A stretch of DNA of 64,000 bases from Mucilaginibacter tolerans (GTDB taxonomy: Bacteria > Bacteroidota > Bacteroidia > Sphingobacteriales > Sphingobacteriaceae). This document shows positions 51,014 through 59,780 of this stretch, in pieces. The position numbers and the translations under genes are program-made. The stretch spans positions 124,001-188,000 of the forward strand of contig NZ_JAUMKB010000010.1 in NCBI RefSeq assembly GCF_030519375.1, given 5' to 3'. Position 1 is the first letter of the stretch. The number at the start of each line of letters is the position of its first letter. Under the pieces are notes generated by a model. That model was not told where the DNA came from. It saw nothing but the letters and a program-made list of their open reading frames with translations, and ran no database searches.

Positions 51014-51364
51014 ATGAAACAAAAACTTTTTCTCGCACTGCTTACCCTTTTTACGTCAGTTAATGCCAGTCATGCGCAGGATACAGTACTGCGTTCACCC
51101 ATTCACGGTAAGCTGGATTCGCTGCATTCAACTGTACTAAACCAGGAGCGATTGTTCCAGGTGTTTTTGCCGTACGACTTCAAACCGGAGGAAAATAAAA
51201 AGTATGACGTGCTCTATGTGCTGGATGGCGGTAACTGGAACACCGGACTGGTATCGCAAGTACAGCGTTTTACTCAGGACCAGGGTTTTATGCCGCAAAC
51301 CATTATTGTAAGTATAATGGGAATTGACCGAAATGTGGAACTTATTCAATATCAAAAGGTTTGA
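51014..51364 (+). pseudogene. Truncated esterase-like gene (N-terminal part)
   Basis: A signal peptide (MKQKLFLALLTLFTSVNASHAQ) and the first 95 residues of a putative esterase/IroE-like alpha/beta hydrolase (FQVFLPYDFKPEENKKYDVL, YVLDGGNWNTGLVSQVQ). The nucleophile and acid/histidine parts are missing: the protein stops after GIDRNVELIQYQKV, exactly where the 3' end of the oppositely oriented response regulator gene begins. The gene was cut by a rearrangement. Confidence 0.7.
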
Positions 51365-51665
51365 GAATTACGGCATCGCAACCCAATTTTTTAACATCCA
51401 CATCTTTGAGGAAATACGCGGAAAATAGTATAACCGGTATATGTTTAAGTTTTGGGTGTGTTTTCAAAAGTCGACACAAATCAGCGCCATTGCCGTCATT
51501 TAACCGGTAATCTAAAAGCACCACATCCGGCAAAAAATTTAAAGCTTCATCCAAAAAGCCGGCACAATATGAAAAAGTTTTTACGGTAAAATGCTCATAG
51601 GTTAATACCTCTTGAACAATATCAAGAATATCGGCGTTGTCATCGAGCACCAAAATTTTTTTCAT
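51342..51665 (-). CDS. Single-domain response regulator, C-terminus clipped
   Basis: A 107-aa CheY-like receiver: acidic pair in LVLDDNADI, phosphoacceptor D in VVLLDYRLNDGNG, and the lysine in VILKPFDIE. Receivers normally have one more helix (about 10-15 residues) after KPFDI, so the end is probably lost. The 3' end overlaps the truncated esterase at 51342-51364, which points to a rearrangement joint. No kinase or output domain is adjacent. It may still fold and be phosphorylated, but its function is uncertain. Confidence 0.65.
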   Translation of the reverse strand: MKKILVLDDNADILDIVQEVLTYEHFTVKTFSYCAGFLDEALNFLPDVVLLDYRLNDGNGADLCRLLKTHPKLKHIPVILFSAYFLKDVDVKKLGCDAVILKPFDIE

Positions 51666-52371
51666 GGTACACTTTGCCGTTTAAATCATTTGGGATGTAG
51701 CCGCTAACTCGACACTTCGCCGCTACCGATTATAATCAGGAATTGACAATCAAAAAGCAAATATATGTTATTAATGCCTGATAGTCAATAGTTTTAGATA
51801 TTTTTTTTGCCGAGAAAAATCATAAATCAACCGGTGTTGGAATAATGTGAAAAATCGAAATAAGGTGGACATTCCGAAACCATTGATTACCTCATTCCGA
51901 AAACCACAAACAGGCATTTCCGGGACACTTTGACCATATCACTTCTAAGTATCAACAGCCGTTTTCCTTCTTATCAACACAACTCGGTGTTCTAAAGGGC
52001 ACGGAATAGCCTGGTCAAGCATGCCGTAATATCCATCTGGCCGACAAGGCTCTCCATTTTCGCATTTTGATCAGCCGATTATAAGGACTATCATTTTAAT
52101 CGTTAACATATTTTCAGCAGTAATCTTAGAACCTACAAAGGCAGCCCCATCATGCAACGGGGCTTGCCTTTCAAGCAAATTTATCCCCAAGCATGGATAT
52201 CTTTATTTTCTTATTAGAACAGGCTAATGCTAGTTTTGTCCCAGGGGTGGAGGAAGCGTCCCCGTTTTACCGGGGACGAACTCAACTAAAAACTCCAAAT
52301 GATCTCATGAAATGAAGCTCCTTCAGTTTGGCAATAACCGGGTTAACGTAACATTTTGGTTATAAAGTCAA
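51666..52371. other. Intergenic region with repeat remnants
   Basis: About 700 bp without a gene. It holds the right copy of the diverged repeat (51862-52047), a hairpin with GCCCC/GGGGC arms (about 52137-52172) and a second G+C-rich inverted repeat near 52250-52280 (GTCCCC and GGGGAC). Confidence 0.55.
51862..52047. repeat. Diverged repeat, right copy
   Basis: Partner of 50415-50600: AAGGTGGACATTCCG, ACACTTTGACCA 65 bp later and AACTCGGTGTTCTAAAG near the end appear in the same order and spacing. The pair brackets the truncated esterase and response regulator. Confidence 0.5.
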
Positions 52372-53838
52372 CTAATCCGCTTTTGCCATCTGCTCCTTGT
52401 AAATCCCAAAGGTGTGAATAGCCACGCAGGCTTTTCCCGATGTTATCCTCAACCGAACTTTGGAGGCTGTAATTGGATGAAATTTAACCAACCACTTATA
52501 ACCAACGCACTGTTTTCCCGTCGCTTCCGGGATTGGTGTCCAGTCTTTGCCATTAACAGAATAATCTACAGACCAGCCTGTAGTCCGATGTCCGAGTTCA
52601 ATTACCTCTTGTATCTTGATTACATCGAATGTTTTGTTTGAGTGAAGATCAAAAGTGATTGTATCGGTTCTATTCGCGTCTTTGGTCGCACAATAAGTGC
52701 TCTCAAGGTCATCCACCATATTTTGCGGTTTAAAGTTTGGTCCGCGGGCATGAAGTGATTTTATGGTAGCGTTTTTCAAAAGATTGGTTTTAAAAGTTCC
52801 TTCTATTAAACGATGCAGGCTGTCAGCTTTTTGCGCATCGATGGCAGGAACGAGCCCATTTTTATCGGGCGGAAAATTTAATAACATCACGCTGTTGCGG
52901 CCTACTGAGTTGAAATAAATATTCCAAAGTTCAGAAACAGTTTTCACATGAGTATCTTCTTCCGGATGATAAAACCAGCTCGGACGGATGGAAACATCAA
53001 CTTCAGCAGGTATATAGGCAGTACCGTTTATTTCTCCGTGATTGAGTTGCGATATATGCTCAGACTCGTCACGGATAGACGTAGACTCAATGGTCGACCA
53101 GCAAGGATCTCCTGACATTCCGGACTCATTTCCAGCCCATCGGCAATCCGCGAAGCGGTAAGAGTTCTTTGTTCCAAAAATAACGCAGTTGGGCTGCAGC
53201 TTGCGTACAGTATCTGCCCAGCGGGTATAAAAAGCCTGGGTAAGCTTATCAGCGCCCGCGCCGTCCCACCATATTTCCCAAATAGGTCCATAATTTCTTA
53301 ACAGCTCCGACAATTGGTCAGCGTAGTAATCGCTGTAGCCCCGGGTTCCGTATCTTGAATCATGCCGGTCATGCGGCCCCAGGTAGATGGCTGCTTTTAT
53401 ACCCGAAGCTTTACATGCATCTGTAAATTCTTTAACAACGTCTCCCTGACCGTTTTTCCATGGGCTATTCTTCACCGAATAATTGCTGTGTGCGGTTGGC
53501 CAATTGCAAAAGCCATCAGCGTGCTTAGCTACCAAAATGGCTGCCGGGATGCCTGCTCGTTTGAGCACGCTTGCCCACTGATTACAGTCGAGTGCAGTAG
53601 GATTAAATAGTTTTGGGCTTGCTGTTCCGTCGCCCTCGTTGTCGTTGGTGAACGTGTTCATGCCAAAGTGAAAAAAAGCTATTATTTCACGATGGTACCA
53701 TTCGATCTGCCTGGCGTTTGGCACCGGGCCCACAGGGACTGGCGCTTTTTGTGCGGTCGCCTGAAGAGGAGCAAATAACCCGGTTAAGCCAATACAAATA
53801 AGGCACGTAAATTTCATTAACGTTTGTATTCGTTTCAT
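52372..53838 (-). CDS. GH29 alpha-L-fucosidase with C-terminal discoidin-like domain
   Basis: A 488-aa exported enzyme. After a signal peptide (about 1-29) a GH29 barrel starts with FFHFGMNTFTNDNEGDG and has LVAKHADGFCNWPT (about 97-110) and EIWWDGAGADK with the probable nucleophile aspartate near 192. From about 350 a beta-sandwich of the F5/8 type C (discoidin) kind follows (DTITFDLHSNKTFDVIKIQE, then VRLRITSGKACVAIHTFGIY). GH29 retaining enzymes release alpha-L-fucose. It is the third gene of a minus-strand operon after GH2 and GH92, all likely periplasmic. The substrate would be a fucose-bearing glycan with galactose and mannose (inference). Confidence 0.9.
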   Translation of the reverse strand: MKRIQTLMKFTCLICIGLTGLFAPLQATAQKAPVPVGPVPNARQIEWYHREIIAFFHFGMNTFTNDNEGDGTASPKLFNPTALDCNQWASVLKRAGIPAAILVAKHADGFCNWPTAHSNYSVKNSPWKNGQGDVVKEFTDACKASGIKAAIYLGPHDRHDSRYGTRGYSDYYADQLSELLRNYGPIWEIWWDGAGADKLTQAFYTRWADTVRKLQPNCVIFGTKNSYRFADCRWAGNESGMSGDPCWSTIESTSIRDESEHISQLNHGEINGTAYIPAEVDVSIRPSWFYHPEEDTHVKTVSELWNIYFNSVGRNSVMLLNFPPDKNGLVPAIDAQKADSLHRLIEGTFKTNLLKNATIKSLHARGPNFKPQNMVDDLESTYCATKDANRTDTITFDLHSNKTFDVIKIQEVIELGHRTTGWSVDYSVNGKDWTPIPEATGKQCVGYKWLVKFHPITASKVRLRITSGKACVAIHTFGIYKEQMAKAD

Positions 53839-53926
53839 ATCTAGTTTTTATTGGTGTTAGTAAATCGAGTAACTGGTCATCTTTTTTGTTGCATATCGAG
53901 TATTAATCGCTTCCATTAAAAATTTA

Positions 53927-56218
53927 TCATTGGCCCCATTTCATATTCGGATGTGGCCCCATAACAAGCTCAAGGGTATCGCCGTTTGCAATCTGTTTGT
54001 AGTCAATGTAGCATTTGTTATAAACCTTGCCATTCAGTTTGGCCGATTGTATATAGCAATTTTGTGGAGAGTTGTTTTGGGCGATTATTGTAAAAGTCTT
54101 ACCCGTTGTCCCGACGTGTATTGATATCTTATTAAAAATCGGGCTAAAAATTTCATAGCGGTTATCGCCGGGGCACTCCTGATGAATACCGCTGGCAGCC
54201 AGCACATACCAAGCTGACATTTGGCCGACATCCTCATTTCCCACCAGCCCTTCAATTGAATTGTGATAGGCATTTTCACATATTCGGCGAACCCATTTTT
54301 GAGTCAGCCAGGGCGCGCCAAGGCGATTAAATAGGAATGGGGCCAGATGTACAGGCTCGTTCGCATGATTGTAGTAATTGTTCCACTGAAAATTTGTGGG
54401 AGTGTGTTCAAATAATGTATTCAAATCGGCTATTGCTTTTTCGCGGCCTCCCATCAAAATTGCCACGCCGTTAACATCATGCGGCACGAACCAGCCTTGT
54501 TGATATCCGTTACTTTCAGCTGTTCCATAGTCCTGCCGTAAGCGGCCGTCCTTTGGCCAGGGGGCCCAAACTCCATCTTTATTCTTGGGTCTGAACCAAC
54601 CCACACTATCATCAAATATTTGTTTATAGGTCTCCGAACGCTTCAGGTACTTATTCACATCTTCAGGATGATGCAGCCAAACGGCTAATTGGGCAAGACA
54701 CCATTCGTCAAAACAAAACTCCAAAGTACCCGAAATGTCCATATCGTGTGGTTCTGGCGTATTGCCAAATTTCTCGCAGGAATTACGGGAAAACTGATAG
54801 GCTTTTTGAAGGTCAAAGGTTCGTATTCCTTTGTTATAAGCATCGGCAATCACGGTGACCGCAGGATTTCCTATCATGCACCCCGAGTAAGCATTCAAAA
54901 ATTCCCATCTTTCAAGATAACCTTTGCCGCTCCGATCCGCCAGATCATCCAATGAATTGATCATGTCGCTAACCACAGCAGGATTGATGAGGGCTTGTAA
55001 TGGAAACTGGCTCCTGAAGACGTCCCATCCGCTGAAAATGGATCGCTTTATGAATTTATCTGTTTGGTGAATTTTAGAATCGCCGCCGGGATATTCACCA
55101 TTTAGGTCGGTGATACTGCGGGGGTCGATCATTGTGTGATATAGGGCAGTGTAGAATACAATTTTTTGATCCCTGGTTCCTCCTTGTATGCTGATCTTTG
55201 ACAAGGCTTTATTCCATAAAGCATGCGCTTGCCTCCTTGTTTTATTAAAATCCCATCCAGGTATTTCGTTAGATAAATTAAACTTGGCGCCCTCAATGCT
55301 TGAGAACGAAATACCCGTTTTTAGCAAAACCACTTCATTTGACCCGGTTTCAAAATCGGTGTAAAAACCCAGGTGCTTGCCCTGTTTTTCAGTGCATCCA
55401 CTAAGGATATCAGCTTTAGCGATGAGTGAGTCGTACTTCAGGCTTTCGATATCCTCACGATATCTAGACTGTCCGGCCGGAATATGTGCGCTCCAAACCC
55501 CGTACTTTTTTAATGGCTTACTTAATTCCGCGTAAAAGTATACTGTATAGTTTGGATCGCCCCCGCCATTTCCCCAGCCGCCGCCATCGGGAGTACATCG
55601 CATCCATCCCTGAATAGTATGGTCATCAACCACCTTAACATATTGTTCAACGGATGTGCCGCCTATCCTGCGTGCCAGATCTATTTGGATTCGCGATTCT
55701 TTGTTTTTTGGAAATGTAAAACGCAGGACCCCACTGTGAGGAGCAGCTGTCATTTCACTTCTAACGTGATAATCCGTGAGCGTGACAGCATAATACCCGG
55801 CTTTGGCTATTTCATCGCTTTTTCTGTACCTGGACCGGTAACCGGGTAATTCGGGGTGTCTTCCCGCAACAACGCGTAAAGCCCCCGTCGTCGGTGTGAC
55901 AAGGAAGTTGCCTAGGTCGCCATACCAGCCTACGCCAGTCATTTGGGTAAATGCGAACCCCTCGATATATTTATTCTCGTAGCTGTACCCGCTGCCATTG
56001 TCGCCGCCCGTAATCGTATTCGGGTTTACTTGCACCATGCCGAATGGCGTTGCGGCCCCTGGGAATGTCTTACCAAGTCCGGAAGCATCGCCGGCTTTGG
56101 CCGCACTTGTGCTGGCTCCGATAAATGGATTAACATAATCTGCGGGACCTTTGCTTTGTGCAACTATGATTTTTACGAATAGTATAAGTACAAAAGATGT
56201 AGTTAGGCTTTTTTTCAT
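53927..56218 (-). CDS. GH92 alpha-mannosidase
   Basis: A 763-aa exported enzyme from the ATG at 56218; an upstream ATG gives 11 more polar residues. The signal peptide runs MKKSLTTSFVLILFVKIIVA. GH92 hallmarks: DYVNPFIGAST at the start, FPGAATPFGMVQVNP, GFAFTQMTGVGWYGDLG, the central YHTMIDPRSITDLNGEYPG and NEPVHLAPFLFNRLGAPW, and a C-terminal VGNEDVGQMSAWYVLAASGI with the catalytic acidic residues. GH92 enzymes are calcium-dependent exo-alpha-mannosidases. It lies 88 nt before the GH29 gene and 88 nt after the GH2 gene in one operon. Confidence 0.95.
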   Translation of the reverse strand: MKKSLTTSFVLILFVKIIVAQSKGPADYVNPFIGASTSAAKAGDASGLGKTFPGAATPFGMVQVNPNTITGGDNGSGYSYENKYIEGFAFTQMTGVGWYGDLGNFLVTPTTGALRVVAGRHPELPGYRSRYRKSDEIAKAGYYAVTLTDYHVRSEMTAAPHSGVLRFTFPKNKESRIQIDLARRIGGTSVEQYVKVVDDHTIQGWMRCTPDGGGWGNGGGDPNYTVYFYAELSKPLKKYGVWSAHIPAGQSRYREDIESLKYDSLIAKADILSGCTEKQGKHLGFYTDFETGSNEVVLLKTGISFSSIEGAKFNLSNEIPGWDFNKTRRQAHALWNKALSKISIQGGTRDQKIVFYTALYHTMIDPRSITDLNGEYPGGDSKIHQTDKFIKRSIFSGWDVFRSQFPLQALINPAVVSDMINSLDDLADRSGKGYLERWEFLNAYSGCMIGNPAVTVIADAYNKGIRTFDLQKAYQFSRNSCEKFGNTPEPHDMDISGTLEFCFDEWCLAQLAVWLHHPEDVNKYLKRSETYKQIFDDSVGWFRPKNKDGVWAPWPKDGRLRQDYGTAESNGYQQGWFVPHDVNGVAILMGGREKAIADLNTLFEHTPTNFQWNNYYNHANEPVHLAPFLFNRLGAPWLTQKWVRRICENAYHNSIEGLVGNEDVGQMSAWYVLAASGIHQECPGDNRYEIFSPIFNKISIHVGTTGKTFTIIAQNNSPQNCYIQSAKLNGKVYNKCYIDYKQIANGDTLELVMGPHPNMKWGQ

Positions 56219-56306
56219 CGATGAAAGTTGAGAGGTCTGTTTATCATTCAAAAAGATGTATTTTTCTCAAATGCATGAATAGTGCATGTGGTGTTTCAAG
56301 TTGCAT

Positions 56307-59300
56307 TTAATGGTTAATAAGTTGTATTTGATAACTAAACGTAGTTGGTTTGGCATAAACCCGGTATTGCTCCAGCGGTCTCGGACCACAACCCCAGGAT
56401 CCCACACCCAATGTTTTATGGCTGACAACAAGCACGGTACCTTTGCTCTTCGGTAAATCTATCTTGTATTCAACCGGTTCCATTTCTTCGTCGCTATATG
56501 GCAGTGCCGACACCTGCATCAAAGATGAATCGGCTTTAACAGAGAGTGTTAACCCTTTCTCAGAAGTAAGATTGGCCCAGCGTACATCCTCATGGTTACC
56601 ACATTCCATCGGTTTTTCATACCCGGTCATCTGTTGGTCAACACGGCTGAAATAATGGGCAATATCTGATCCTTGTTTCCTATCAGCGTAATTTTCCATC
56701 GGTCCACGGCCCAGGTAATCGAACCGGTCGAGCCCTTTATTCAGCAAGATACGGACACCGATCCGGGCAAGCACCAGTTTTGGATCATTGAAGTTTACGT
56801 CGTTTTTCGCATTGATTATCCCGTTTGCATAAATGGTATATACAACATGATGGTAAACACTAAAACCTTGTCTGCCTGAGCCTGTTAAGTTCACGTCGAT
56901 CTCAACAACACCCGGAGAAACCTGGGAATACTTTAAGCCGCTTGCGGTCCAGCTCAATTCTTTCAAACCCTTACGGTCCCAATCCTCGTAAGCCCACATG
57001 TCATCCTTTTGGTGAGGAGCTCTCCACAGGTGCAGTGCCGGCCCTCCATTTTCTCTGAGCAGGTTTTCGCCATTTTCTTCTATTCTGTAAAAGCTCCCTT
57101 TTGCTTTATCAAACTCCAGGCTAAACTTGTCGCCTTTCACTTTGATCAACCCGGTTGAATCAATCAGGGTTAGACGACCACCCGGAGTCTTGTTATTTGC
57201 AACAGCTTTTGCCACCGGAATTTCAATTTGCTGTGCAGCCACTTCGTAACCTTTAGGCGCCCATATCTGATCCGAAGCCAGGTCAAAGGATATACGCAGA
57301 AAATATTCTGCACCTGCTTTAGCTTTAAGTGAATAAGGAATTTTTACATTCTTTTCTTCTCCTGGGTTGATATTACCTGGATTGAAATTACCTGAGGCGA
57401 TATCAGTACCATTTTCGCTTAAAGCCCATTTAGCACTGAGGCCATTCAGACTTATAAACTGGTACCTGTTTTTGATACTAAATATTTTATTCGGAATATC
57501 TTTTGCCTTGATGGTGATCCATTGATAGGCATGTTTTAGTTCAGGATAGTGTGGCTTAGGCGATCGATCAGAAAAAACAACGCCCTTATGAATAAAATAA
57601 CGGTCATTAGGATACTCACCGAAGCCACCACCGTAAGCCGTTATGTGGTGGTTAGGGTCGCGGTCGTTATAAACTCCCTGGTCCTGCCATTCCCATATTG
57701 CGCCGCCAAGTAATGTTGGGTACTTATCAAAAAGCTCATTGTATATATCAACAGAGCCCATTGAGTTAAACATAGCGTGTGCGTACTCGCATAAATAAAA
57801 GGGCTTGGTCAACTCATTGCTTTTAGCGTTCCTTTCCACGTCATCCACAGACGTGTACATTTCGCTATCCAGGTCTGCCGGATTATCAGTACCAATGCCA
57901 AAACCCTGATAATGCGTAGGGCGGGTATTGTCAATACCTTTGATGACTTTTAAAATAGCCCTGAAATTTGAACCTCCGCTTCCGCATTCGTTTCCTAAGG
58001 ACCAAATAATTACTGACGGATGGTTCTTGAAATTTTCGACATTCGCCACATTTCTTTCAATCAAAGCTGCCTTTATTCTTGGCTCCTCGTTGAACTCGTC
58101 CCAGGCGCCATGGCTTTCAAGGTTGGCTTCTGCAACCAGGTATATTCCATATTCATCACATAATTCATACCAGCGCGGGTCGTCTGAGTAATGGCAGGTT
58201 CGAACATGATTGCAATTTGCCTGTTTAATGAGTATGATATCCCGGATCATCTGCTCTTCGGTGATCGCATGCCCGTCATCCGGCCAGTTCTCGTGCCTGT
58301 TAACCCCTTTCAATTTAACCGGCACGCCATTAACTAAAAATACACGTCCCTTTATTTCTATCTGACGGAACCCAGTTTTTGACGATAAGGTTTCCAGCTT
58401 ATTGCTCCCGTCATTTATCGTCAATACGGTTGTATAAAGTTTAGGCGTTTCTGCGGTCCATTTCTCAGGATTTTTTACTGGAATATCCACATCAATAGTC
58501 ACTTCTTCATTTGGCTGTAAAGCGGGTATCTGCTTTTTTACTGAAGCTCCTGAAACCATAGCTTCACCATTAAACAGGGATATTTCCAGCTCTCTGGATT
58601 TGACTGCCACATCGCTGTAGTTTTTCACCTTTGCGGCAACGGTTAGGTGTGCATCATGAAAGTCTTTGTCAAAAGTTGTTTTTATAAAGTAATCCCTGAT
58701 ATGTTCCTGTGGTGAGCTCCATAAGGTGACATTTCTGATAATCCCGCTTAAACGCCACATGTCCTGGTCTTCCAGGTAACTGGCGGTTGTAAAACGGTAC
58801 ACCTCAACTGCAATTAGGTTATTGCCAGGTTTTACATATTTGGTTATATCAAACTCTGCTGCATTGCGGCTGTTTACACTATAGCCAACTTTCTTACCAT
58901 TTATCCAAAGAAAAAAGCCGGCGTCAACCCCATCAAATGTCACAAATATGCGCCTGCCATCCCAATCCGATGGAACTTCAAAATTACGGCGGTAGCTACC
59001 TACCGGGTTTCGCTCCTGGTAGGCGGTATAAGTTACCGATGGTGCGCTCATCACCCGCGGAAAGTCTTTCTGAAAGATATAAGTATAGTTGCTGTAATAT
59101 GGTGTGCCATATCCTTGCAACTGCCAACAGGAAGGAACTTTAATTTCTTTCCAGGCTGATACATCGTAATCGGCCTTATAGAAATTTACCGGACGTTTCT
59201 GCGGCCAGTCAACCCAATTGAATTTCCATTGACCATTGAGGCTCCTGCTATACGATGACGCATGCCGGTTAGCCGCCAGCGCCTCTTTCAATGAAGCGTA

Positions 59301-59504
59301 TGGCATTAAAGTAGCGTGATTGGGTTCTTTATTTATGCCTATGCATTCAGGATCTTCAATTTCCGTTGGGACGAACGCTGTATCTTGTTTGGAGAACAGG
59401 TGGTTTTCTGAAACCTGCTGCGCCAATACAGTAAGACAGTTAAAACTTAAAAATATCGATAAGAAAAAGCATAAAATTCCTTTTGTAAATAAAATTCTTC
59501 GCAT
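56307..59504 (-). CDS. GH2 beta-galactosidase (LacZ-like)
   Basis: A 1065-aa exported GH2 enzyme with signal peptide (about 1-28), jelly-roll domain (SLNGQWKFNWVDWPQKRPVN), beta-sandwich, TIM barrel and the C-terminal Bgal_small_N domain (from about 780). The acid/base is in SLGNECGSGGSNF (E about 506) and the nucleophile in FYLCEYAHAMFNSMGS (E about 573). SWGCGPRPLEQYRV at the end is typical of LacZ. It starts the operon GH2-GH92-GH29 and is divergent from the HTCS regulator gene, with 276 bp between. It would remove beta-galactose from an imported or surface glycan. Confidence 0.95.
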   Translation of the reverse strand: MRRILFTKGILCFFLSIFLSFNCLTVLAQQVSENHLFSKQDTAFVPTEIEDPECIGINKEPNHATLMPYASLKEALAANRHASSYSRSLNGQWKFNWVDWPQKRPVNFYKADYDVSAWKEIKVPSCWQLQGYGTPYYSNYTYIFQKDFPRVMSAPSVTYTAYQERNPVGSYRRNFEVPSDWDGRRIFVTFDGVDAGFFLWINGKKVGYSVNSRNAAEFDITKYVKPGNNLIAVEVYRFTTASYLEDQDMWRLSGIIRNVTLWSSPQEHIRDYFIKTTFDKDFHDAHLTVAAKVKNYSDVAVKSRELEISLFNGEAMVSGASVKKQIPALQPNEEVTIDVDIPVKNPEKWTAETPKLYTTVLTINDGSNKLETLSSKTGFRQIEIKGRVFLVNGVPVKLKGVNRHENWPDDGHAITEEQMIRDIILIKQANCNHVRTCHYSDDPRWYELCDEYGIYLVAEANLESHGAWDEFNEEPRIKAALIERNVANVENFKNHPSVIIWSLGNECGSGGSNFRAILKVIKGIDNTRPTHYQGFGIGTDNPADLDSEMYTSVDDVERNAKSNELTKPFYLCEYAHAMFNSMGSVDIYNELFDKYPTLLGGAIWEWQDQGVYNDRDPNHHITAYGGGFGEYPNDRYFIHKGVVFSDRSPKPHYPELKHAYQWITIKAKDIPNKIFSIKNRYQFISLNGLSAKWALSENGTDIASGNFNPGNINPGEEKNVKIPYSLKAKAGAEYFLRISFDLASDQIWAPKGYEVAAQQIEIPVAKAVANNKTPGGRLTLIDSTGLIKVKGDKFSLEFDKAKGSFYRIEENGENLLRENGGPALHLWRAPHQKDDMWAYEDWDRKGLKELSWTASGLKYSQVSPGVVEIDVNLTGSGRQGFSVYHHVVYTIYANGIINAKNDVNFNDPKLVLARIGVRILLNKGLDRFDYLGRGPMENYADRKQGSDIAHYFSRVDQQMTGYEKPMECGNHEDVRWANLTSEKGLTLSVKADSSLMQVSALPYSDEEMEPVEYKIDLPKSKGTVLVVSHKTLGVGSWGCGPRPLEQYRVYAKPTTFSYQIQLINH

Positions 59505-59780
59505 AAATGGTTATAATAAAAATTAATTAGATGAGCAGAGATCAACCTTAAAACGCCGGGTTGAAACAAATTTCAAAGGAGGTCAAAAACTTGCAAATGG
59601 CGTTGTCAATACGTACATTTTTCTTGACAATAAATTCATTTAATGGTGGAATGCTTTTAAGTTTGAATCGAGAGTTCCATTTTTGATTTTCCGACAGTCA
59701 TGATTGAATGAGCGGCGAATCAGGAAGCTGGTTATTAACCGGCCAACTTCAATGTCTTTTATGTAAAGTTTAGGAGTTAA
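59505..59780. promoter_or_regulatory. Divergent promoter region of GH2 and HTCS genes
   Basis: This 276-bp region holds no gene. A plus-strand -7-like TAAGTTTG is at 59658-59665. No clear -33 element or operator repeat was found. HTCS regulators commonly act on such divergent regions. Confidence 0.45.
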
